DNA of 30,104 nucleotides from Fimbriimonas sp. GTDB lineage: Bacteria; Armatimonadota; Fimbriimonadia; Fimbriimonadales; Fimbriimonadaceae. The stretch is taken from contig JAUJNV010000017.1 of the NCBI GenBank assembly GCA_030447945.1, positions 1 through 30,104 of the forward strand. Reading direction: 5' to 3'. Shown here piece by piece: positions 8,923-17,998 of the stretch; position 1 is the first letter of the stretch; each line of letters begins with the position of its first letter. A program made the position numbers and the translations under genes. The notes beneath the pieces were generated by a model. That model was given only the letters and a program-made list of their open reading frames with translations, was not told the origin of the DNA and ran no database searches.

Positions 8923-9822
8923 ATGAAGCACATCGTCTCCGTCAGCCTGGGCACGAGCAAGCGGGATAAGCGGAATGACGTCGAGATCCTGGGCGAGCCG
9001 TTTTTGCTCGAGCGTATCGGTACCGACGGGGACCTCGAACGGTTCGGCAAGACGTTCCGGGATTTGGACGGGGAAGGTGGACGCGCTCGGGGTCGGAGGC
9101 GCGGATATATGGGTCGTTGTGGGGAAGCGGCGGTACGCCTTTCGCCAGATCGCTAAGCTGGTCGCGGCGGCGACCCGGACGCCGGTAGTCGATGGCAGCG
9201 GATTGAAGCATACGCTGGAGCGGGAGACCATTCGCACTCTGCAGCGGGAGGGTACGGTCGACTTCCAAGGGACGCGGGTGCTGCTGGTCTCGGCGGTCGA
9301 CCGCTTCGGGATGGCGCAAGCGCTCGGGGAGGCGGGGGCTAATGTGGTCTTCGGCGATCTCCTGTACGGGGTGGGCGCCCCCGTCGCTCTTCGCAGGTAT
9401 TCACAGGTGGAAGCGCTCGGACGGCTGCTGCTGCCAGTCGTCACGCAGCTTCCCTTCAAGTGGTTTTATCCCACGGGAGAGAAGCAGGAACGGCGTACGC
9501 CGAAGTTCGCCCGCTACTTCCACGAAGCCGACGTGATCTGTGGCGACTGGCACTACATCCGGCGCTACGCGCCGGACGACATGAGGGGAAGACCATCCTC
9601 ACCCAGACGCTTCGCAAAGCAGATCTGGACTGGCTTTCCACCACGGGAGCAGCACGCGCAATCACGACGACGCCCAGCGTGGGCGGCGAAACGTTCGCCA
9701 CGAACGTCATGGAAGGGGTCGTCGTCGCACTACTACGAAAGCGTCCCGAAGAGCTGGAGGAAGACGACTACCCAGAGACTCTCGCTCGCTTGGGATGGAA
9801 GCCGAACGTCATAACACTGTAA
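8923..9822 (+). CDS. Quinate 5-dehydrogenase-like protein (two frameshifts)
   Basis: The coding path starts at ATG 8923 with MKHIVSVSLGTSKRDKRNDV and shifts near 9072 (an extra G in GGGG), into a frame reading DALGVGGADIWVVVGKRRYAF, VLLVSAVDRFGMAQALGEAG and LPFKWFYPTGEKQE. It shifts again near 9583 (a missing G) and ends in KTILTQTLRKADLDWLSTTG and GGETFATNVMEGVVVALL. The shifts cancel to 299 aa. I recall such proteins annotated as quinate/shikimate 5-dehydrogenase in Deinococcus and related bacteria, but no other quinate-pathway gene is present, so the reaction is uncertain. A middle segment (VLLVSAVDRFGMAQALGEAGANVVFGD) looks like a Rossmann-type unit. The next gene starts 40 bp downstream, probably as one transcript. 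Confidence 0.6.
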
Positions 9823-9862
9823 GGTACGATGCTGAACTTAACCCCTAGGAGCTCTGGAGGAA

Positions 9863-10936
9863 GTGACTCGCTTCGCATTCGTCATTCACCCCTTTACCCG
9901 AAGGACCTCGCGCGGAAGTATCCTGTCGCGAAGTACATGCCCGACCGGGTCATCGAGGAGTTTATGGCGCGCAAGAGCCCGGTGATGATCAGCGAGATTT
10001 CGGGCGTACGATCCGAGGCCGGCGCGGAGATCGGGCTGGTTTATCGGCTGCCCCATCACGCCGGGGATGACCAAGCGGCTTCCCCTGGAGAAGACCTACC
10101 GCGCCATCATCCGGTGTACGGAGCTCGCCGCCGAACAAGGGGCCGATATTATCGGACTGGGCGCTTTCACGAGCGTCGTCGGAGACGGCGGCGTCACGGT
10201 GGCGAAAAACTCGCCGATCGCCGTTACCACCGGCAACAGCTACACCGTCGCGACCGCGATCGAGGGCACCCTGAAGGCGTGCGTGATGCTGGAGATGGAC
10301 CTCCCCAACTGCACGCTCGCCGTCGTCGGCGCAACGGGTTCGATCGGAAGGACCTGCGCCAAGGTGCTGGGCCGCGAGTTCGGGCGGACGATCGTCGTCG
10401 GGCGGGGACGAGGCGAGGACGCAGGCGCTTGCCGACGAGATCCCCGGCGCGGTCGCGAGCGTCCATGTCGAAGACATTCGTCAAGCGGATGCGGTCGTAA
10501 CGGTGACCTCCAGCAGCGAGGGCGGGATCATCCTTCCGGAGCATCTCAAGCCAGGGTGCGTGGTGTGCGACGTAGCTCGCCCCCGCGACGTCCCCTGCGG
10601 GTCGGCAAAGAGCGGCCGGACGTTCTGGTGATCGAAGGGGGCGTGGTGCAAGTGCCGGGCAACGTGCGGTTCGGCTTCGACTTCGGCTTCCCGGGCGGCA
10701 CCGCCTACGCCTGCATGTGCGAGACGATGATGCTGGCCCTGGAGGGCCGGGCGGAGAACTTTACTCTTGGCAAGGACGTGAGCGTCGAGCAGGTGGATGA
10801 GATCACCCGCATCGCCACAAAGCACGGCTTCCGGCTGGCGGGCTTTCGCTCATTCGAGCGGGCCGTAGGCGAGGAAGCTATCGACCGGGCACGCCTGGCG
10901 CGGGCCGGTTCGTCGCTCGTGCCTACCGGGCACTGA
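9863..10936 (+). CDS. Acyl-ACP reductase-like (AAR / COG5322-like) dehydrogenase (several frameshifts)
   Basis: The family reduces fatty acyl-ACP or acyl-CoA to aldehyde in cyanobacteria; other members are only predicted dehydrogenases. The likely start is GTG 9863, just after GGAGGAA, giving TRFAFVIHP, then (one C missing near 9895) LYPKDLARKYPVAKYMPDRV. After a shift near 10035 it reads TKRLPLEKTYRAII, DIIGLGAFTSVVGDGG, the dinucleotide-binding LAVVGATGSIGRTCAKVLG, then in another frame from about 10405 to 10597 ADAVVTVTSSSEGGIILP. It ends with DVLVIEGGVVQVPGNV and GTAYACMCETMMLALEG. The order and motifs follow cyanobacterial AAR (GGFTSI, GATGDIG, ACFAEAMLLEFEG), including the cysteine equivalent to the thioester Cys294 of the Synechococcus enzyme. 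Length is about 357 aa. No aldehyde-deformylating oxygenase gene is nearby. It overlaps the convergent HEAT gene by 14 bp. Confidence 0.7.
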
Positions 10937-12173
10937 GGCGCGAGCGCCTTGCCACAAAGCCCTGAAGATGGGGATCTTGCTGCAGCCGCTCCAGAGCGGT
11001 TCGGCCGGCGGCCGTGCTCTGGAGCGCCTGGATCACCGCGTCCTGTGAACTCGCCCTCGCGGTTCGGGTCCACGTCACGCAAAGCGGCTTGCAGGTCGCC
11101 GACGAGTCCCTCGCCTCCACCGCGGCCTCAGCGGCCGCGAGCCGAAGCTGCCGGTTCCGCAGGGCCCGCGCAACGAACCGTTCGGCGAGTGGCGTCGGCA
11201 CCGCCGCCGCCACTTCGAGCGCCGTAGCCGGATCCCCGGAGCCGCCGCCTAGGGCGACATCGCCCGCGAGCTGCAGCGCGGAAATCGCGCTCGCCCGAAG
11301 CGCGGCATCTTCGCTGCGCGTGTAGCTCCACAGGAGGCGAGCGGCGCTGGGGGTCCCGATTCTGCCGAGCCCAAGCGCCGCCTGGGCGCGTTGCGGTCCC
11401 GGTAGCCGTTCGTCGCGCAGGGCTTCGGCCATCAGTGCCTCCGTCTCCTTCGCTCCGATGCCGCTCAGGGCGGTGAGGTAACCCAGCCGCTCGTCCCCCT
11501 CCGCTGCCCCGGTACTGCGCGACCAGAGGCGCCACGGCCTGCCGGGCACGCAGCTTCCCGAGCGCGTCCGATGCCGCCAGTCGCACGTCTTTGTCTTCGT
11601 CTTCGAGCAGGGGCAGCAGAAGGGGACGGCCGGCGGCCCGGCGGCCACGAGAAACGCGATCGCGTTCGGCCGGGTCTCGGCGACCCGAAGCCGCTCGGCA
11701 ACGGCTTTGACTGCAGCCGGCCCGGCCTGCCGTAGCGCGCGGGCGACCGCTAAGCTCTGGAAGCTGCCCTTGTGCTTCAGCTCGGCGGCCACCGCCTCCG
11801 GGTGCGCCTTGGCCAACTCGGCCAGAGACGCGGTTAGAGCCTCCCGCGCCTGGGGATCGAAGTCGGCCAGAAGGAGCCCGATCAGCTTCGCGAGCTCGGG
11901 GGCCCGGTGGTGCGCGAGGTTTTGGGCCATGCGGAGCCTCTGGCCCGGCTCGAGCTTCTTAAAGAACGTCGCGATGTCGGGCCGATCCGCCGCCGCCCGA
12001 AAGAAATCCGCCTGAGCTTTGCCTGGCGGACCCGTAACGACCGCGATGTCCCGGCGCGTCGTGTACGCGCTCCACGAGCCCAGGATGATGGCGATCAGGC
12101 CAATGACGAGCAGGGAGCGGACGATGCGGCCGATTCTCCCCCCGCTGCGACGCTGAGGCCGACTCTCGCTCAT
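10923..12173 (-). CDS. Membrane-anchored HEAT-repeat protein (local compensated frameshifts)
   Basis: A 416-codon frame from ATG 12173. A basic N-terminus (QRRSGGRIGRIVRS) is followed by one membrane helix at about 18-36 (LLVIGLIAIILGSWSAY), so the rest is probably periplasmic. The body is alpha-helical with HEAT/PBS-lyase-type repeats, for example QAALGLGRIGTPSAARLL and ALRASAISALQLAGD. Two stretches are out of frame but compensated. Around 11590-11480 the other frame reads VRLAASDALGKLRARQAVAPLV, clearly a HEAT repeat, and around 11100-11040 the other frame reads ALRDVDPNREGEFT. The partner is unknown; HEAT scaffolds usually bind proteins. It lies 138 bp downstream of lemA on the same strand. 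Confidence 0.75.
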   Translation of the reverse strand: MSESRPQRRSGGRIGRIVRSLLVIGLIAIILGSWSAYTTRRDIAVVTGPPGKAQADFFRAAADRPDIATFFKKLEPGQRLRMAQNLAHHRAPELAKLIGLLLADFDPQAREALTASLAELAKAHPEAVAAELKHKGSFQSLAVARALRQAGPAAVKAVAERLRVAETRPNAIAFLVAAGPPAVPFCCPCSKTKTKTCDWRHRTRSGSCVPGRPWRLWSRSTGAAEGDERLGYLTALSGIGAKETEALMAEALRDERLPGPQRAQAALGLGRIGTPSAARLLWSYTRSEDAALRASAISALQLAGDVALGGGSGDPATALEVAAAVPTPLAERFVARALRNRQLRLAAAEAAVEARDSSATCKPLCVTWTRTARASSQDAVIQALQSTAAGRTALERLQQDPHLQGFVARRSRLSAR

Positions 12174-12315
12174 GCCGAACCTGAAGTCCCTCGTAAATAT
12201 GCCGACATATAGAGACGTGACAACGGTTTTCTGTATAGCGGCCTATCTGGCCGCGGCGGCAGCTTTCTACACGATCGTGTATCGAGCCGCCCCCGTGGCC
12301 GACGACGGCGCCTAG
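12172..12315 (+). CDS. Possible small membrane protein, 47 aa (weak)
   Basis: A short plus-strand frame between two minus-strand genes encodes a 47-aa peptide with one hydrophobic segment (VTTVFCIAAYLAAAAAFYTI). An internal ATG at 12199 would give 38 aa. There is no clear ribosome binding site or TANNNT box, and the region must also hold any promoter of the HEAT gene. It could be chance; no family is recognised. Confidence 0.2.
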   Translation: MPNLKSLVNMPTYRDVTTVFCIAAYLAAAAAFYTIVYRAAPVADDGA

Positions 12316-12869
12316 AACTGGACCTTGACGGCCTCGCGCTGCTGAGCGTCTTCGATCTCGAACAGCTCCTTCGGCTTAAAGTTGCCCATGTTGGCGAAGA
12401 TGCTGGAGGGGAACACCTCGATCTTCGTGTTGTAGTTCGTGACGATGTCGTTGTAGTACTGCCGCGCGAACGCGATCTTGTTCTCGGTGCTCTTGAGCTC
12501 TTCTTGGAGCGAGAGCATGTTTTCGTTCGAACGCAGATCCGGGTACGCCTCCGACAGGGCGAACACACCGCTCAACGCCCGGGCGACCTCTCCCTCGGCT
12601 TCCGCCTTTTCACCGACCCCTCGCGCCGAGACGGCCCGGTTGCGCGCCTGGATCACCCGCTCGAGGGTGTCGCCCTCGTGCTTCATGTATCCCTTCACCG
12701 TCTCCACGAGGTTCGGGATGAGATCGTAGCGCCGCTTGAGCTGCACGTCGATCTGACCAAACGCATTGTCCACCTGCCGTCGGGCCGACACCAGCCCGTT
12801 GTAGGAGCCGATGCCCCAGAAGACGACGACGGCCACGACGACCAACAGTACGATCAAAGCAATTCCCAT
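12312..12869 (-). CDS. lemA: LemA family protein
   Basis: 185 aa, the usual size. One N-terminal membrane helix (residues 3-19, IALIVLLVVVAVVVFWG) is followed by the LemA signature NGLVSARRQVDNAFGQIDV and QLKRRYDLIPNLVETVKGY, then a long four-helix coiled region with TENKIAFARQYYNDIVTNYN near the C-terminus and a PSSIFANMGNF segment typical of the family. LemA proteins are membrane proteins of poorly defined function, with a short N-terminus outside and a helical cytosolic or periplasmic domain. It follows the lipoprotein gene by 65 bp on the same strand. The frame is intact; confidence in the family is high, in function low. Confidence 0.93.
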   Translation of the reverse strand: MGIALIVLLVVVAVVVFWGIGSYNGLVSARRQVDNAFGQIDVQLKRRYDLIPNLVETVKGYMKHEGDTLERVIQARNRAVSARGVGEKAEAEGEVARALSGVFALSEAYPDLRSNENMLSLQEELKSTENKIAFARQYYNDIVTNYNTKIEVFPSSIFANMGNFKPKELFEIEDAQQREAVKVQF

Positions 12870-12934
12870 AGGTTTTCCCCGTCAGGATAGCCCTACGAGA
12901 GAGAGTTCCGCTGGGTTTCGTCCTGAAGCTGCCA

Positions 12935-13351
12935 CTACGGGGCGGTTTTTCGCCGCAGACGGATCGGCTTCGCATCGAAGCCCTTGGGATCCGTGAGGAG
13001 CAGGGATCCGTCAGGCTGGGGTAGGAGGAGGATCTCCTCGTTCATCTCGGCCACGCCTGGCGTCAGGGGGCGTTCGAGGATAGTCTCCACCCTCAGGAAA
13101 GCGTCCTTCCCCTCATAACGCACAGCCCCGGCCTTCGGCATGCCGGCGTCCACCATCTGGAACCGTCCGTCCGCTTCAATGGTCAGGTCAAGGCGCGAGT
13201 AGGTTCGCAGCATCGCGGGGTCTTCTCCCGGCCGCGGCTTCACGTCACGCTCGCCGCGCCAAGCGCCGACGAACTCGGAGCGGCCGCCGCAGGAGACCAT
13301 CACGGTCGCGAAGACCGCGACGGATATAATCCGAAAGACTATGGCCGCCAT
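12935..13351 (-). CDS. Small lipoprotein of unknown function (lipocalin-like start)
   Basis: ATG 13351 gives MAAIVFRIISVAVFATVMVSCGG, a hydrophobic signal peptide ending in a cysteine, consistent with lipid attachment, although Met at -3 is not the preferred residue. The mature part of about 115 aa begins EFVGAWRGERDV, like the first strand of small lipocalin-type beta-barrels, and is beta-rich (RLDLTIEADGRFQMVDAG). The frame is open further upstream to 13405, but no signal peptide would be formed there. The start overlaps the divergent purL start by 11 bp, and a TACACT box lies 9 nt upstream, inside purL. Function not recognised. Confidence 0.65.
   Translation of the reverse strand: MAAIVFRIISVAVFATVMVSCGGRSEFVGAWRGERDVKPRPGEDPAMLRTYSRLDLTIEADGRFQMVDAGMPKAGAVRYEGKDAFLRVETILERPLTPGVAEMNEEILLLPQPDGSLLLTDPKGFDAKPIRLRRKTAP
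13325..13330 (+). promoter_or_regulatory. Putative -10 box (TATAAT) for purL
   Basis: A perfect TATAAT lies 10 nt before the ATG at 13341. No Shine-Dalgarno sequence precedes either that ATG or the one at 13374. No convincing -35 is seen. It lies within the 5' coding region of the divergent lipoprotein gene. Confidence 0.65.
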
Positions 13352-15614
13352 CGCTCCCGCAGTGTACACATCGATGGGGCTGAACGACGAAGAGTACGCC
13401 CGCATCCTCCAGCTCCTCCGGCGCGAGCCGACTTACACGGAACTCGGCATGTTCGCCGTGATGTGGAGCGAGCACTGCGGCTACAAGTATTCCCGCCCGG
13501 TCCTTTCCCTGTTCAAGCGCTACAAGGAGGCGATGGACGGGAAAGGGTTCGAGAACGCGGGCATCGTGGACATCGGTGACGGACTCGGGGTCACGATGAA
13601 GGTGGAGTCGCACAACCACCCCAGTGCGGTGGAGCCGTACCAGGGCGCGGCCACCGGGGTCGGCGGCATCATCCGCGATATCCTCACCATGGGCGCGCGC
13701 CCGATCGCCTGCCTCAACTCGCTTCGTTTCGGCCCCATCCGCGACGGCGAATCCGAGCCGGCCGTGGCCGAGCGGAACCGTTACCTCTTCGAGCACGTCG
13801 TCGCCGGAATCGCCGGGTACGGCAACTGCGTCGGCGTGCCCACGGTCGCGGGCGAGGTCGCTTTCCACCCCGGTTACAGCGGCAATCCTCTCGTCAACGC
13901 GATGTGCGTCGGCATCTTGCGGCTGGACGATATCACCACGGCGGCGGCGGCCGGCGTCGGCAATCCGGTGATCTACCTTGGCTCCGCCACGGGCAAGGAC
14001 GGCATCCACGGCGCGACCTTTGCGAGCGACGCCCTCGGCGAAGACAGCGACGCCAAGAGGCCGAACGTCCAGATCGGCGACCCTTTCGCCGAGAAACTCC
14101 TCATCGAAGCGACGCTGGAGGCTCTGGCCACGGGAGCGGTCGCCGCTATTCAGGACATGGGCGCCGCGGGTCTCACCTGCTCGACGGTGGAGATGGCGAG
14201 CAAGGGTGAGGTCGGAATGGACGTGGACCTGGACCTAGTGCCAACCCGGGAGACGGGGATGAGCGCCTACGAGCTGATGCTGAGCGAGAGCCAGGAGAGG
14301 ATGCTCGCCGTCGCGCACGCGGGGCGGGAAGAGGAAGTGCTCGCCGTCTTCCGCAAGTGGGGCCTCGGCGCGGAAGTGGTGGGCCGGGTGACCGTCGACG
14401 GACTGGTGACGATCCGGCGCTTCGGGAAGATCGAGGCGCAGGTCGACCCGCGGCTCTTGACGGACGAATGCCCGGTGTACTACTCCCCGACGGAGGTTCC
14501 GGCTTATTTCGAAGAAGCGGCAGCCTTCGATCCGGACCGCCTTCCCGAGTCCGATCCGCACGAGGCGCTCCTCCGGCTGCTCGCGTGCCCCGACATCGCC
14601 AGCAAGCGGTGGGTGTTCGAGCAGTACGACCAGCAGGTCCAGACTCAGACGGCCCTTGCGTTCGGCCAAGGCGACGCCGCAACTCTGGCGCCCCGGGGCA
14701 CGGGGAAGGGGATCGCCCTGAAGATCGACGGCAACGCGCGCCAGACGCGCCAGCACCCCTACCGAGGCGGGCAGCTCGCGGTCGTAGAGGCCGCGCGGAA
14801 CGTCGCCTGCACGGGAGCCGTGCCTACCGCCGTCACCGACGGCCTGAACTTCGGCAGCCCGCAAGTACCGCACGTCTACTGGCAGTTCAGCGAAGCGGTG
14901 CGGGGCATCGCGGATGCGGCCGAGGCTATGGGCACGCCGGTGATCAGCGGGAACGTGAGCTTTTACAACCAAAGCGACCTCGGCGAAGTCCCGCCGACGC
15001 CGTTGATCGGCATGCTGGGCCTGCTCGACGACGCCCGCCGATGCGTCGGGAGCGCGCCCCGGCGGGAGGCGGACCTTTGGCTCCTGGCCACGCCGGCGGC
15101 CCGTGCCGAACAGCAGGGGTTAGGGGCCAGCGCCTATCTGGCGGAGATTCACGGACGGGAGGACGGCTATCCCGAGGCGCCCGATTCAGAGGCGGAGCGG
15201 AGGCTGTGCGCCGCACTCGCCGAAGGCGTCGCCGAGGGGGTGCTTTTCTCGGCTCACGACTCCAGCGACGGCGGGCTTGCGGTGGCGCTCGCGGAGATCG
15301 CCCTGGGGTCGGTCTACGGCGTGGACGCCGAGCTGCCGGACGCCGTCGGGCGGCTCGAAGCGAGGCTCTTCGGCGAGATCCCGGGGCGGGTCGCGGTCAC
15401 GGCGACGGACGAAAACGCCTTACGCGAGCTGGCGCGCCGCCACGGTCTTTCTCTTCACCGTCTTGGGCGGGTCGAGGGCGAGCGGGGCCTCCGGCTCCGC
15501 CTGAGCCACGGAGAATTGCTGGACTGGAGCATAAATGAACTCGACGCGCGGTACGAAGGCGCAATCTCCAACGTCATGAGGCACAATAGAGAACTCGTTG
15601 GCGAGCGGGGATAA
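13341..15614 (+). CDS. purL: Phosphoribosylformylglycinamidine synthase II (small PurL)
   Basis: PurL converts FGAR to FGAM with ATP and ammonia from glutamine in purine synthesis; the 757-aa small form works with PurQ and PurS, which are not in this window. Visible motifs: TELGMFAVMWSEHCGYKYSR (N-terminus), VESHNHPSAVEPYQGAATGV with the catalytic histidine, GGIIRDILTMGARPIACLNS, YGNCVGVPTVAGEV, and in the second half DGLNFGSPQVPHVYWQFSEA and ISGNVSFYN. The frame is intact throughout. Starts are ATG 13341 (next to a TATAAT box) or ATG 13374, which fits the usual N-terminus (GLNDEEYARIL) slightly better. I chose 13341 for its promoter spacing; the 11-aa difference is unresolved. Confidence 0.97.
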   Translation: MAAIAPAVYTSMGLNDEEYARILQLLRREPTYTELGMFAVMWSEHCGYKYSRPVLSLFKRYKEAMDGKGFENAGIVDIGDGLGVTMKVESHNHPSAVEPYQGAATGVGGIIRDILTMGARPIACLNSLRFGPIRDGESEPAVAERNRYLFEHVVAGIAGYGNCVGVPTVAGEVAFHPGYSGNPLVNAMCVGILRLDDITTAAAAGVGNPVIYLGSATGKDGIHGATFASDALGEDSDAKRPNVQIGDPFAEKLLIEATLEALATGAVAAIQDMGAAGLTCSTVEMASKGEVGMDVDLDLVPTRETGMSAYELMLSESQERMLAVAHAGREEEVLAVFRKWGLGAEVVGRVTVDGLVTIRRFGKIEAQVDPRLLTDECPVYYSPTEVPAYFEEAAAFDPDRLPESDPHEALLRLLACPDIASKRWVFEQYDQQVQTQTALAFGQGDAATLAPRGTGKGIALKIDGNARQTRQHPYRGGQLAVVEAARNVACTGAVPTAVTDGLNFGSPQVPHVYWQFSEAVRGIADAAEAMGTPVISGNVSFYNQSDLGEVPPTPLIGMLGLLDDARRCVGSAPRREADLWLLATPAARAEQQGLGASAYLAEIHGREDGYPEAPDSEAERRLCAALAEGVAEGVLFSAHDSSDGGLAVALAEIALGSVYGVDAELPDAVGRLEARLFGEIPGRVAVTATDENALRELARRHGLSLHRLGRVEGERGLRLRLSHGELLDWSINELDARYEGAISNVMRHNRELVGERG
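13361..13366 (-). promoter_or_regulatory. Putative -10 box (TACACT) for the lipoprotein-lemA unit
   Basis: On the minus strand TACACT ends 9 nt before ATG 13351. It lies within the purL 5' end and overlaps the palindrome GTGTACAC (13362-13369), so it could also be a protein-binding site. Confidence 0.5.
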
Positions 15615-15643
15615 AAGGCTCGCAGACCCGGTACAGGTTGAGC

Positions 15644-17137
15644 ATGACGCACACCAAAGGGATTCGCATATTCGTGTTATTGGCCGCGCTTGCGCTTTCG
15701 GGCGTGACCTGGGCCCAAGTCGACGCCGACCCCGTGTTCCAACAGAGGGTCGTCGATGCCGTGAACGTCCATAAGGCGGGCAAGACCGACGAGGCGATCC
15801 AGGCCTTGGAGACGCTCGTCAAGGAGAATCCCGGCAGCTATGACGCACGGTCGTGGCTCGGGTTTCTGTACTTGAGCCAGGGGCAGGCCGAGAAGGCGGT
15901 GCCGCATCTTGAACAGGCCCTCCTGCAGCGGCCGATGGACCTGGAGATCCAGAACAACCTCGGGAACGCCTACCTCGCGACGAAGCAGTACGACAAGGCG
16001 CTGGAGCGATACCGAGAGGTCGCCCGCCTGAACCCGGCGATGTACGAGCCGCACTACAACATCGGCAACATCGCCCTTTTGCAGGGGGACCACGAGGACG
16101 CGGTGACCGCCTATAACCAGGCCGCGAAGCTCAATCCGGAAGATCCGTTCGTCCAGAACAACCTGGGCGTCGCACTCGAGAAGCAAGGAAAGCTCGAGCC
16201 CGCCGCGCAGGCGTTCAAGCGGGCGTCGGACCTCCGGAAGGACAACGGCACGTTCGCCGCGAACGCGGGGCTCGTGCTCGTGCGGCTCAAGCGGGCGGAC
16301 GAGGCGATTACCTACCTCGAGCGCGCCAAGGCCGCAGGCTCGCTCGTACCGGAAGTCACATTCGAACTCGGCCACCTCTATTCGGGAGCCGGGCGCAATC
16401 CCGAGGCGCTACGTCAGTACGAGGCGCTTAAGGAGAGCCCGACCCATCGGACGAACCCAACCTATTGGTTCAACCTGGGCGTCCTCAGGGCTCGCAACGG
16501 CGACAATCGCGGCGCCGAGCAGGCCTACCGCCGTGCTCTGGAGTTCAAGCCGAACGATCTCGACGCGCTCAACAACCTTGGCCTTCTCCTCTACCGGCGC
16601 CAGTCGTACGGCGACGCGAAGGCCGTCTTCCTGAAGCTTTCGGGCCTCAACCCGACCTCGCAAGAAGCCAAGATGAATCTCGCCGCCGCCGCGATCCGGG
16701 CGGGAGACCGCTCGCGCCCTCCAGACTTGGCAGTCGATTCTGAAGAGCAACCCTAACGACGTCGATGTCAGGCTCGAGTTGGCGAACGCCCTAGACGATT
16801 CCGGGCGGTACGACCAGGCGCGGGCGCAGTACGCGATCGTCGCGAAGCAGAAGCGCTCCCGGCCGGAGGCGCACAACGGCATCGGGCTCTATCATCTCCG
16901 GCGCGACCAGCTCAAAGCGGCAGAGGCCGCATTCCGCATGGCGATCACGGTGGCTCCGAAGTTCATCCCAGCTTACAACAACCTCGCGGTTACGCTGGAG
17001 AGGGCCAACCAGCGGCCGCGGGCTATCGCGCTTCTACAGCGAGCCCTCACGATCTCTCCGGGCGACTCGGCCATTCCGGACGTTCGAAAGAACCTTCGGC
17101 GAATGCAGCCGCCGGCGCGAGGGTCAAGGGCTCGTAG
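15644..17137 (+). CDS. Secreted TPR-repeat protein (one or two frameshifts)
   Basis: ATG 15644 gives a signal peptide (KGIRIFVLLAALALSGVTWA, cleavage before QVDAD), then about ten tetratricopeptide repeats, a protein-binding superhelix. Examples are AVPHLEQALLQRPMDLEIQN and EPHYNIGNIALLQGDHEDAV, with repeated NNLG motifs. The first frame stops artificially at 16756; an extra base near 16712 moves coding into the frame reading ALQTWQSILKSNPNDVDVRL and further repeats. That frame then runs without a stop into NAD kinase, but a single missing base near 17117 would place a TAG at 17135-17137, just before the NadK start, giving about 497 aa. It lies 29 bp after purL. Partner unknown. Confidence 0.75.
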
Positions 17138-17138
17138 G

Positions 17139-17998
17139 TTGCGCGTCCACCTCGTCGCGAACATCCACCGTCCCGACGCCCTGGACGCGGCGCTCAAGGC
17201 GGCAGGATGGCTCCGGTCGAGGGGGATCGATGTAGGTTCCGACGCCGAGACGGCGCGACGGGTGGACCTTCCCGAGGTGCCCGAAGAGGATTTCGGCAAG
17301 GCTGATCTGGTCGCGGCCCTCGGGGGCGACGGCACGCTGATTCGCGCGGCTCACCTTTGCGCCGAGAGCGGTACCCCCGTGCTCGGCATTTATTACGGTC
17401 GGTTCGGCTTCGTTACGCAATGCCGGGAAGTGGAGCTCGGGGCGTGCCTCGCGGCGTTCTTTGACGGTAACACGAGGACCGAGAGTCGGATGATGCTTCA
17501 AGGGGAGCTTCTGCGAGCGGGGAGCGTCGTGGCCACGCTTCACTCCCTCAACGAGATGGTTCTCCAGCGCGCCGTCACCGCCCGGATGATGACGTTCCGG
17601 GTCACCGTCGACGGCCACTATCTCACGAGCTATCCGGCGGACGGGTGATGGTCTCGACGCCGACGGGCTCCACCGCCTACAACCTGTCAGCGGGCGGCCC
17701 CATTATGGATCCCACCGTGCAAGCCCTCATCTTTACCGCGATTGCGCCGCACACTCTGACGGCGCGGACGCTCGTGCTTCGCCACGACTCGGAGATTCAT
17801 CTCGCCGTGCAAAGCGACGGGGACGCGGTGCTTTCAGCCGACAGCCAGAAGCGGCTTCACCTGCTCAGCGGCGATGCCGTTCGCGTTACCCGCTCGCCGC
17901 GCGTAACCAATCTGGTGAGCGTCGAAGAAAACGACTTCCTCGTCAAGCTGGGACACCGCCTCTTCTGGAGCCAAGGGCTCCTGGGGGAAGGGGTTTGA
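17139..17998 (+). CDS. nadK: NAD kinase (one frameshift)
   Basis: NadK phosphorylates NAD to NADP. The TTG at 17139 begins [14 protein letters not shown], the family N-terminus, 1 bp after the inferred stop of the TPR gene. Motifs: the diphosphate-binding [30 protein letters not shown] (normally NxGxLGFLT), SLNEMVLQR, and after a missing base near 17640, [19 protein letters not shown], then [10 protein letters not shown]. Repaired length is 286 aa, normal for the family. As NadK is essential in bacteria, the break is almost certainly a sequencing error. The preceding TPR frame runs into it without a stop, producing a false fusion. The TGA stop overlaps the next TTG start (TTGA). Confidence 0.9.

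Noticed and set aside
13245..14009. A 254-codon minus-strand frame overlapping the 5' part of purL
   Set aside because: PurL motifs on the plus strand are unambiguous; the reverse frame is rich in Asp, His and Arg without family features.
16779..17648. A single TPR plus NAD kinase fusion protein
   Set aside because: The join has no stop only because of a likely missing base near 17117. Restoring it gives a TAG at 17135 and a NadK start at TTG 17139 with normal length.
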